A stretch of 9,933 bases of DNA, from contig JAPORL010000067.1 of assembly GCA_026712605.1 (NCBI GenBank), positions 1 through 9,933 on the forward strand, given 5' to 3'. The DNA comes from Pseudobdellovibrionaceae bacterium (GTDB taxonomy: Bacteria > Bdellovibrionota > Bdellovibrionia > Bdellovibrionales > UBA1609). The position numbers were made by a program, and so were the translations under genes. Positions 1-7,202 of this stretch are shown one piece after another. The notes beneath the pieces are model-generated. The model was not told the origin of the DNA and did no database searches. It saw only the letters and a program-made list of their open reading frames with translations. The stretch's first letter is position 1, and each line of letters opens with the position of its first letter.

Positions 1-888
1 TTGATTTTTTATTTTTTTAAAAAAATAATCGACTAAAGAGGAATTGATATTTTGAGCGATTTTTAACAAATCCATATTTTGATGTTTTTTTTGAGCAGAC
101 AAAATAAGTGTTTCAATATCTCTTGGTATACAATAACCCCCATAGCCTAATCCCTGATTCAAAAAATCCTCTTCTCTTATGGAATCAGAGCCTATTATTA
201 ATTTTAATTTATCTATGTCAGCTTGAACTTTTTCACAAAATCCTGCTATTTCGTTTATAAAACTGATTTTTAATCCTAAAAAAGAATTGTAGGCTAATTT
301 TGCAAGCTCTGCTGTTTCAGGTGTAGTCTGTATGATTTGTTTTGGTTTAGAAATTTTTTTATATATCTCTTTAAGTTTTGTTACAGCTGTTTGATTGCTT
401 GATCCGATAACTATCTTTTGAGGATTTATTAAATCATGAACAGCATAGCCCTCTCTTAAAAACTCTGGACAGCTTACAACTGTTATTTTTTTATTATCAG
501 CAATAATATTTTGTATCTTCTGATGAGTTCCTACAGGAACTGTGCTTTTTATAACCAATATTTTTCTTCCCTTAGAATGATCAAGAATATACTTAATCCA
601 ATCAAAAAGCTCTATTAAATTTAAATCTCCTTTTTTTTGAATAGGAAAGCTTAAACAAAAAAAAATAATATCTGAAGAAAGCAGTTTTTCTCCCCAGCGT
701 GTCCATTCTAATTTATCTTGGGTTTTATCAAGATATTCTTTCAGTTGAGGCTCATAAAAAGACAGTTTTCCCAAAACTTCCTGTTTTTTATCCTCTTTAT
801 CCGTCATTAAAACAGAAAAACCAGAATTCGCTAAAACAGCCCCTAGAGAAAGACCCACTCTCCCAGATCCAATAATTGAAATTTTCAT
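1..888 (-). CDS. UDP-glucose/GDP-mannose dehydrogenase family protein, 3' end outside the window
   Basis: The first 296 codons of a nucleotide-sugar dehydrogenase, which oxidises a UDP- or GDP-hexose to the uronic acid with two NAD+ for capsule, LPS or exopolysaccharide synthesis in the cytoplasm. I translated the frame by hand from the ATG at 886-888; it is open to base 1. Visible family motifs: Rossmann loop GSGRVG (residues 7-12), STVPVGT (115-121), PEFLREG (141-147), the substrate-binding pair K197 and N201 in AKLAYNSFLG, and the catalytic loop GLGYGGYCIPRD with Cys253 and Asp257. Every catalytic position known for UDP-glucose dehydrogenases has a counterpart. The central domain is present, and the C-terminal UDP-binding domain is cut off by the edge. 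UDP-glucose as substrate is the commonest case, but UDP-ManNAc, UDP-GlcNAc or GDP-mannose relatives cannot be excluded. There is no Shine-Dalgarno before the start. It is transcribed divergently from recO. Confidence 0.92.
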   Translation of the reverse strand, partial: MKISIIGSGRVGLSLGAVLANSGFSVLMTDKEDKKQEVLGKLSFYEPQLKEYLDKTQDKLEWTRWGEKLLSSDIIFFCLSFPIQKKGDLNLIELFDWIKYILDHSKGRKILVIKSTVPVGTHQKIQNIIADNKKITVVSCPEFLREGYAVHDLINPQKIVIGSSNQTAVTKLKEIYKKISKPKQIIQTTPETAELAKLAYNSFLGLKISFINEIAGFCEKVQADIDKLKLIIGSDSIREEDFLNQGLGYGGYCIPRDIETLILSAQKKHQNMDLLKIAQNINSSLVDYFFKKIKNQ

Positions 889-981
889 ATTCAAAACCTA
901 ATCATAAAAAATAGAAAATGTTAAGTTACTCTTTAAAAAATATGAAGTTGATAATATCCATTTTCTAATTTAAAAAGATAA

Positions 982-987
982 TATAAT
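982..987 (+). promoter_or_regulatory. Possible -10 box upstream of recO
   Basis: A perfect TATAAT lies 24 bases before the recO start, in the 123-bp region between the divergent dehydrogenase and recO genes. No matching -35 hexamer is seen at 16-18 bp; TTGATA at 948-953 is too far away, with a 28-bp spacer. In DNA this AT-rich such a hexamer arises easily by chance, so this is only a candidate. If real, the recO leader would be under 20 nt. Confidence 0.25.
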
Positions 988-1011
988 ATTTTTTAAAAAA
1001 TTATCTATACA

Positions 1012-1590
1012 ATGCTTGTAAAAGAAAAAATTATTATTTTAAAAAACCAAGCCTTTTCTGAGTCTGATTTAATTGTCTGGGGGCTCAATCAAAAAGGCTG
1101 GCAGTTGTCTTTTATTGCTAAAGGAGCTTTAAAGAGTAAAAAACGATTTTCTGGAGGAGTTTTAGAGCCAAGCTCCTATATTCAAGTTGAATATCAGCAA
1201 TCTAAAAGCTCCCTTCATAAATTACAACAGGCTTGGTTTTTGGACAGTTTTTCAAAGTTAAGAACAAGCTATCAAAGATTAAATTTAGCTCTTTATTTTT
1301 TAGGTATAGTCTATAAAGTCAGTCAACAGGGAACAGAAGATACTAAAGAGCTCTTTAATTTACTGGGAAATGCCCTTAAACAAACTGAAACTAGCCCTCA
1401 ATTGAAAAATCTAAAGATATGCTTTCAAATAAAATTTTTATTTGGACAAGGTGTATTACCAAAAGAGCTTTCCTTAAAATCAGCCTTAAACAAAACATTA
1501 AGTGAGCATGTTGAAATCAATTGGTCAGAAAGCGAACAACAATTTTTATCAAATAAACTGGATCACAGTTTAAAAAATTATTTGGAATAA
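1012..1590 (+). CDS. recO: DNA repair protein RecO
   Basis: RecO acts in the RecFOR recombination mediator pathway, helping load RecA on SSB-coated single-stranded DNA and annealing strands. The N-terminal OB-fold signature is clear: KIIILKNQAFSESDLIVW (residues 6-23), then FIAKGALKSKKRFSGG (34-49) and LEP (51-53), matching the family pattern of E-S-D, A-K-G-A and the G-L-E-P turn. The C-terminal part is helical and weakly conserved. At 192 residues it is shorter than characterised RecO proteins (about 240-255), and it has a single Cys (137), so the zinc-binding cysteine cluster found in some RecO proteins is absent. The ATG is the first Met and follows an upstream AT-only stretch without a Shine-Dalgarno. 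The next gene follows after 16 bp, suggesting co-transcription. Confidence 0.85.
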   Translation: MLVKEKIIILKNQAFSESDLIVWGLNQKGWQLSFIAKGALKSKKRFSGGVLEPSSYIQVEYQQSKSSLHKLQQAWFLDSFSKLRTSYQRLNLALYFLGIVYKVSQQGTEDTKELFNLLGNALKQTETSPQLKNLKICFQIKFLFGQGVLPKELSLKSALNKTLSEHVEINWSESEQQFLSNKLDHSLKNYLE

Positions 1591-1606
1591 TAAAAATAGA
1601 AATTTT

Positions 1607-2779
1607 ATGGATTTAGATTTTTATAAAAATTTTTTAAAAAGCAATTATCCTCAAGCTTGCCAATTTCTAAAACAAAAACACTCTCAAATATTATTTTTTA
1701 ATGAATCCATCAATCTACCTATAAGTATCTACAAACAAATGGAAAAAACAGTTCAAGTCTTATATCGTTTAAAAAATAATAAAAATTATCAAAAAAACTT
1801 ACTCTCATTAAATTTAAGTTTTAAAACTCCTCCTTATTTACAACAAAAAATAGAACAAAATCAAAAAGATTCAAATTCTGTTTTAATGGCTTATGATTTT
1901 CATTTACATGACAACACTGTTAAATTGATTGAGATAAATACAAATGCTTCAGCCTTTTTATTAGTTAACTCTTTTTATCAAATTAAAAACTTAGAATACA
2001 AAAAAAGTTTAGAAAAATTAAAAAGTTCTTTTCAAAATGAATGGAATATTTTTAATAATAAAAAAGTAAATCCTAAAAAAGTAGTTTTAATAGATAAAGA
2101 GCCTTTAAAACAAAAAATGGTTTTAGAATTTTTTATGTATAAAGATTTTTTTCAATCTATGGGATGGGATATGGAAATTTTAGATTCAAAAGATATAAAA
2201 ACAGATAATAAATATCAGCTTTATACTCCAAAGGACGAAAAAATAGATTTTATTTATAACCGCTCAACAGATTTCTATTTTAAAAATCACCCTTTATTGG
2301 CAAAAGCTTATCAAAAAAATACATGCTTAATACTTCCTCAGCCTAAAGATTACTTTCTTTTAGCAGATAAAAATAGAATGATTGATTGGATGTCAAAATA
2401 CGAAACAGAATTAAAAGAAATAAGACATAACCTACTAGAAACTAAACTATTAAACTTTAACAACAAAGAAAATCTATGGAAAAATAGAAAAAAATATTTT
2501 TTTAAAATCTGTCAAGGTTATGGCGGAAAAATGGCTTATAGAGGAGCTAACCTTAGTCATAAAAAGTTTGAAGAGCTTTTTCAATATAATAGTATAGCAC
2601 AAAAATACATAGCTCCGTCAAAAATAAAAGATTCTAATCAAGAAGAATGGAAGATAGATTTAAGAGCTTATGTTTATAAAGATCAGATTCAACAGTTAGC
2701 TGGAAGAGTCTATCAAGGACAACTTACAAATTTTAAAGCAACAGGCAGTGGTTTTGCTATTGTTAAAATCAAGGAGTAA
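1607..2779 (+). CDS. ATP-grasp-like conserved protein of unknown substrate
   Basis: A 390-residue protein that I do not recognise by name but which has the layout of an ATP-grasp ligase. Visible motifs in order: LIEINTNAS (107-115), FIYNRSTDF (215-223), LADKNRM (252-258), a lysine plus glycine-rich loop FFKICQGYGGKMAYRG (298-313), AQKYIAP (331-337), WKIDLRAYV (348-356), and a C-terminal GRVYQGQLTN (366-375) followed by GSGFA. Lys300, Lys308, Asp351, Arg353, Arg367 and Asn375 are plausible ATP/Mg ligands by analogy with ATP-grasp enzymes. From memory, this order of motifs matches an uncharacterised proteobacterial protein family. The substrate is unknown; a carboxylate-amine ligation is the family default. 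There is no signal peptide or membrane segment, so it is probably cytoplasmic. It lies 16 bp after recO in the same direction, and its last 11 bp overlap the 3' end of the convergent J-domain gene. Confidence 0.75.
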   Translation: MDLDFYKNFLKSNYPQACQFLKQKHSQILFFNESINLPISIYKQMEKTVQVLYRLKNNKNYQKNLLSLNLSFKTPPYLQQKIEQNQKDSNSVLMAYDFHLHDNTVKLIEINTNASAFLLVNSFYQIKNLEYKKSLEKLKSSFQNEWNIFNNKKVNPKKVVLIDKEPLKQKMVLEFFMYKDFFQSMGWDMEILDSKDIKTDNKYQLYTPKDEKIDFIYNRSTDFYFKNHPLLAKAYQKNTCLILPQPKDYFLLADKNRMIDWMSKYETELKEIRHNLLETKLLNFNNKENLWKNRKKYFFKICQGYGGKMAYRGANLSHKKFEELFQYNSIAQKYIAPSKIKDSNQEEWKIDLRAYVYKDQIQQLAGRVYQGQLTNFKATGSGFAIVKIKE

Positions 2780-5700
2780 GAACATCTGATCTAAAATCAG
2801 CTGTTCTATCTTCAAAACTATCTTTTAATTGTAAAGGAATCATTTGTATAAAAAAATTATTTATACTTTTATTTAATTCAGTCAAAATAGACACAATTAA
2901 CTGTTCCCAACCTTGAAAAAAAGTCTGTTCCGTAGTTATCAAACCTATCATCCCAGGATTATTAAAATTAGTAATGGAATGAGCTAATACATGAGATAAA
3001 ATGTCTGTTGAGCTAAGTAAAGGGGGATTATCAAAGGAATGATTACTTTTTAAACTATCTAAAACAGAAACTTTTCTATAAGAAGGATCTTCTAATTGCT
3101 TCCTTAATTCCTCCATTTTATCTCTATCAATAAAACTAAAATAAGGTCCTTGAGCTTTTTGAAAAGTATCGTTATAAGACTGAAATAAGGATAAAATCTC
3201 TTCCTGCATTTTTTCAAAATCTTCCAGATTAAAACTAAACTCTTCGTTAAAACTATCAAATCCTGTATTAAAATCATTTTTCTCTCCAACTAAAAGGAAT
3301 TTTTTAAGAGTTTCAAGCCAATAATTGACTTGGAAGATAGAGATTTCTAAACCCTTCATATCTCCTGTAAAAGAGCGAATATCTGTTAAAACCAAATGAT
3401 GACCATAATAGTTTAAAAAATCTTTTAAAGAGCTGTTTTTATTCACAGGACTATTTATTTCAATCATATCTTTATAATAGTTCTCTGTAACATTATCTAA
3501 GTCTTGACTTATTTTACTACTAATATTGTCAAGCTGATCTTGAGATAAATTTTGAAAATCTGCTGTTAGATCTTCAGGAGAAGAATAGTTTTTCAAAAAC
3601 TGTTCTATAACTAAGTAAAGATTTTCATAACTTTGACCTTCTAACTGAGTGTGAGTATTAAATAAAAATTTGTGAATATGTTTATTTAAAGTCATAGTGT
3701 TTTTACATACTCTATCTATAGATTCATATTGATTTGAAGAAAAATTATAAACAAAAAGCTCATCTGATTTAAAAAACTTTTTAGATCTAAATAAAAAATC
3801 GTCCTGCTGTTCGTCTGAACCACAAACCATATTTTTCAATAATATATAAGGATTAGTAAGCTCAAATTGCTTTTCTAGCTGGTCTTTTTCTTGACTACTT
3901 GAAAGCTGGTTTTTATATTGTTTAAAGCTTTCTTCAGTTATTACAAACTGTTTTTCCCCTTTTTTATAAATTGTCATTATTTCAAGTAAATCTAAAATAG
4001 GATCAAAAATTAAAGCAGGTATATTATTAGGAGTTCCAAATGGTATCAGATGATCATAAGAATAAGAAGTAAACTCTGAATTTGTGGCAAAAGCTCCTTG
4101 CTGTAAATCAAAAATAACTTTTTTTAATAAATAGACTCCCGCCTTTAATAGTTTTAGTCTTAAGTTAGAACTAATTATTTCTTCACTAGTTAAACTAAAA
4201 AAATCAATACAGCCTTCATAATTAATTTGATCTTCAGGAAACCAAGTAGTACATGTTTCTTTTATTTCTGTTAAATGTAGATTAGGCCTATAACAATAAT
4301 CATACAGCTGTTTATCATCTACATTTGTTTTATGAGATGGAAAAAAATCAGTACATATTTGTGATCTTAATTCTAACATTTGATCAAGTTCTAAATCATA
4401 CAGACTGTTTTCATCTTTTAAACTAGCTTTTATCAAGATTCTTGAAAGCTCAAACTTTTCTTCGTAACTCATTTTTTCAACAGAATATTGAAGATCAGAT
4501 GAAAACATCTCATCATTTTTCAAACTGATATAATTGATAGGCTTAAAATTATAAGTCTTATTTAAAGAAACTGTCTTTAAATAATCAGAAATTAATTGTC
4601 CTGTTTCAAGAAAAAGATCTTCATTATAGATTTCTATTAGCTCTTCATTTTCAAAAAAACGAGAATCCATACAAAAATTACTCCATATTGGAAGTTCTTT
4701 AGCTTTATCACAATATTTATTGTAATAATGTTCTGGTTTGTATTCACCTGACAAGCTGTTAAAATTTATCAATTCATCGGAAGTATTATTCATAATATTA
4801 TTTTCATAAAGCTCTTCTTCAGAATTCAAAATATTATTTTCATAGATACTGGTTTTTACAGGTTGAGATAAAACAAAAAGCGATTTTAGTAATTCAGTTG
4901 AGGATTCATAAGGCGCAAGCAATTCATTAGTTTGCTGAGACCATAAACTGGCAGATTGATTATAGTTTCTTCCTGCTATTTCTGTCCAGCTTTTAAACTT
5001 AACTCCCAAAGCTTTTATTCTGCTTCCTGCTTTATTAAATTCTTCATTTAAATAATCATCTTTTTGATTGTAATAGGATATAAAGCCTATAGCTTGATTC
5101 AAATATTGTGTGAGATCGACTAAACTGTTTTTCACCCCTCCCGCACTTAAACGCTCTTTTAAAGGATGTCCTACATATTTATCTAAAATTTTATGAAATT
5201 CCATAAAGAAATACATATTAGCAAAAAAGCCAAACCAAGCCGTTACTCGCAAACCAAGTGTTTTTCCCATGCCAATTAATAAATTAGATCCTGTGTTAGT
5301 TAAACGAAGAACATACAAGATAGAATTAACAAACTTATGAGATAAAATACCTGATCCAATCAAAGTCAAAATATCCACTCCATAGTGTTTCCATTTATCA
5401 CTTCGGCTCCAATTGTTATAAAAACTCTCACAAGAGTCTGAATGACTTTGCATTAATTCCTCTACATCTGATTTTTTATATAAGCTTTTCATACAGGGTC
5501 TTAAATGGGGATCCATCCTTAATTCATCAAAAATAGCAGAAACAAAAAAACCTAATCCTAAACCAGCGCCAGGAGCTATAGTTCTCAATGTTTTTCCATT
5601 AAAAGATATTTTTCCAAGAGATTTACCATCTATCCGACGCCCCCATCCATAAAGGCGATAGTTGATTTGCTGGCTAACAGCAACAAAAATAAAAAAACTC

Positions 5701-7019
5701 ACAGCCCCCATAGGAGTCAAACTGTGGCTCATAGTTTCAGCCAACATTTCTGGATTCCTATCCGCTCCATAAAAATAAGGATCCGTAAGAGATTGTCTAT
5801 AAAGAGAAGCTCCTATAGCGGCCTGAAAAACAATGAACTGACCGGGAAAATTTTTCAAAAAGTTAAATTTAAAAGGGTTAGCCATGGCTCTTAGGTTCTC
5901 ATATTGAATAGCATCAAAATTGGCTTTTATTCTGTTTAAAGTTTTTAAAATTTCTTTATCCTCCATGTAAAATTTCTGATTTGTTGGATTTAAGCGCGAA
6001 GAAGTCAAAAGCAGTCTTTCAGATTCTCCAAATTTTTCACTAAAAAGAGAATTTTTTAAAGCATCCAAATAACTTCTCAGTAAAAGCTCATGATGGGTTT
6101 GACCCGGTAAACCTAAAGCCGATAATATTTTTTTAAAAATACTGATATCTTTTCTTTCTCTTCTTTGAAGATTATTTAGATCTTTTTGCTCTTCAGCTGT
6201 AATTTTTTTCTCCTGCTGTTTGTTTAGTAACTCCATCTTCTGTTTTTGTTCTGTATAAAAATCTTGTACTCTTTGATTAAAAAAAGAAAACTGATAAAAT
6301 AACTCAATAGCTTGTCTTTTTTTAGCTGTTATATTTTCTGCCACATGTTTATTTTCAATTTCAGATATAAGCTTTCTAAGCTGTTCTTTAAAAAGTATTT
6401 CTGTGTTTTCTTGTGATTCTTTTCCTTCCATAATAGATTTAAGCTCTCCCACATAAGGCGCTATAATATTCTGTTTAATTCTATTTCTTGTTTGTTTATT
6501 CAAACCAAAAATTTTAATTTCATTTAAAAATTCTTTTAAAAAAGTATCAATTTTTTCATTTGTAGTCCTGTAATCAGAATCTTTAAAGTCAAACATCATT
6601 AATCCCTTAACCAATAAAATACTTTTTTGAGAAATAGGACGACTAGAAACAGTTTCCGTTTTATTAAAAATATCCTTAAAAGCCTCTGAGTAAAAATCTC
6701 TCTCCTGATTTTTTGAAGTTTTTGTCCAATTTTGATGACCAAATTGATCATACCTTTGTCTTTTTTGAGAATTTTTTAGAACTTCATAAGCTATATTAAT
6801 TTCTGCCATTTTTTCTGTAGCTCTTTTTTTATCCTCTTCTGTGTTATGTCTATCTGGATGCCATTTGCTAGCTTGCCTTTTGTAAGCTTGTTTAATTTCA
6901 CTTAGAGAAGCTGTTTTTGAGATTTCTAGGATTTTATAATAGTTTTCTCCTGCTGAAAAAGCAGAGTAAGAAAAAAGTAAAAAAGTAAAAAATAGAACAA
7001 AAACTCTTAAGTTTTTCAT
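2769..7019 (-). CDS. Giant signal-peptide-bearing J-domain (DnaJ-like) membrane protein
   Basis: A 1416-residue protein. Residues 1-23 form a Sec-type leader (MKNLR, a hydrophobic core, then AFSA). Residues 25-95 are a J-domain with HPD at 54-56 inside KWHPDRH, and YEVLKN and YDQFG near its end. J-domains stimulate Hsp70 ATPases through HPD. Residues 100-380 are charged and helical, possibly coiled coil near 255-295. About five hydrophobic segments lie at 392-410, 434-454, 481-498, 547-570 and 578-606. The remaining ~800 residues match nothing I know. All ten cysteines are in the second part (509, 530, 770, 783, 889, 909, 923, 937, 1066, 1105), which fits disulphides outside the cytoplasm. 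There is no Gly/Phe region, zinc-finger or DnaJ C-terminal domain, so this is not a general DnaJ. The start has the only ribosome-binding-like sequence in the window (AAGGA, about 10 nt before ATG). The function is unknown. Confidence 0.85.
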   Translation of the reverse strand: MKNLRVFVLFFTFLLFSYSAFSAGENYYKILEISKTASLSEIKQAYKRQASKWHPDRHNTEEDKKRATEKMAEINIAYEVLKNSQKRQRYDQFGHQNWTKTSKNQERDFYSEAFKDIFNKTETVSSRPISQKSILLVKGLMMFDFKDSDYRTTNEKIDTFLKEFLNEIKIFGLNKQTRNRIKQNIIAPYVGELKSIMEGKESQENTEILFKEQLRKLISEIENKHVAENITAKKRQAIELFYQFSFFNQRVQDFYTEQKQKMELLNKQQEKKITAEEQKDLNNLQRRERKDISIFKKILSALGLPGQTHHELLLRSYLDALKNSLFSEKFGESERLLLTSSRLNPTNQKFYMEDKEILKTLNRIKANFDAIQYENLRAMANPFKFNFLKNFPGQFIVFQAAIGASLYRQSLTDPYFYGADRNPEMLAETMSHSLTPMGAVSFFIFVAVSQQINYRLYGWGRRIDGKSLGKISFNGKTLRTIAPGAGLGLGFFVSAIFDELRMDPHLRPCMKSLYKKSDVEELMQSHSDSCESFYNNWSRSDKWKHYGVDILTLIGSGILSHKFVNSILYVLRLTNTGSNLLIGMGKTLGLRVTAWFGFFANMYFFMEFHKILDKYVGHPLKERLSAGGVKNSLVDLTQYLNQAIGFISYYNQKDDYLNEEFNKAGSRIKALGVKFKSWTEIAGRNYNQSASLWSQQTNELLAPYESSTELLKSLFVLSQPVKTSIYENNILNSEEELYENNIMNNTSDELINFNSLSGEYKPEHYYNKYCDKAKELPIWSNFCMDSRFFENEELIEIYNEDLFLETGQLISDYLKTVSLNKTYNFKPINYISLKNDEMFSSDLQYSVEKMSYEEKFELSRILIKASLKDENSLYDLELDQMLELRSQICTDFFPSHKTNVDDKQLYDYCYRPNLHLTEIKETCTTWFPEDQINYEGCIDFFSLTSEEIISSNLRLKLLKAGVYLLKKVIFDLQQGAFATNSEFTSYSYDHLIPFGTPNNIPALIFDPILDLLEIMTIYKKGEKQFVITEESFKQYKNQLSSSQEKDQLEKQFELTNPYILLKNMVCGSDEQQDDFLFRSKKFFKSDELFVYNFSSNQYESIDRVCKNTMTLNKHIHKFLFNTHTQLEGQSYENLYLVIEQFLKNYSSPEDLTADFQNLSQDQLDNISSKISQDLDNVTENYYKDMIEINSPVNKNSSLKDFLNYYGHHLVLTDIRSFTGDMKGLEISIFQVNYWLETLKKFLLVGEKNDFNTGFDSFNEEFSFNLEDFEKMQEEILSLFQSYNDTFQKAQGPYFSFIDRDKMEELRKQLEDPSYRKVSVLDSLKSNHSFDNPPLLSSTDILSHVLAHSITNFNNPGMIGLITTEQTFFQGWEQLIVSILTELNKSINNFFIQMIPLQLKDSFEDRTADFRSDVLTP
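2780..2806 (+). terminator. Hairpin directly after the ATP-grasp stop codon
   Basis: An 11-bp inverted repeat, GAACATCTGAT / ATCAGCTGTTC with one mismatch and the 5-nt loop CTAAA, begins at the base after the TAA stop. No run of T follows on either strand, so it is not a classical intrinsic terminator. It may stabilise the 3' end or limit read-through between the convergent genes. It also lies inside the coding sequence for the last residues of the opposite gene. Confidence 0.3.
4773..4844 (-). repeat. Short in-frame repeat inside the J-domain gene
   Basis: The 15-mer AATATTATTTTCATA occurs at 4794-4808 and again at 4830-4844, exactly 36 bp apart. In the protein this gives two successive acidic units, YENNILNSEEEL (residues 726-737) and YENNIMNNTSDEL (738-750). 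It looks like a 12-codon duplication followed by divergence, in a low-complexity linker after the membrane region. Confidence 0.6.
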
Positions 7020-7202
7020 GTGTTAATTATCCTTTTTTGAAATCAAGATTAGCTTGCCTAATATGGCATATAAAGCCTAAAAACTCTAGTTTTTACTGGT
7101 TTTTAAGAATTTGAAAAGGAGTTTTTTTCATAAAGTGTAAAAAAAATGAACAGTTAAATTTGATCTCATTTCTTTAAAAATTAGTGAATCTTACTTTGGA
7201 AC

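Noticed and set aside
631..638. T8 tract in the dehydrogenase gene as a phase-variation site
   Set aside because: It encodes Gln-Lys-Lys in frame, and such runs are common everywhere in this AT-rich window. There is no frameshift next to it.
3104..3289. A 61-codon minus-strand open frame
   Set aside because: It lies wholly inside the J-domain gene in another frame, shows no recognisable domain and has Lys/Ile-rich shadow composition.
5667..5894. A 75-codon plus-strand open frame opposite the J-domain gene
   Set aside because: It is antisense to the membrane region of a well-supported gene, has no start signal, and its basic, Ser-rich composition is typical of a shadow.
7079..7094. AAAAACTCTAGTTTTT as a terminator for the prepilin gene
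   Set aside because: It is a 7-bp arm pair with only a 2-nt loop and almost pure A/T. It is too weak to support in this composition.
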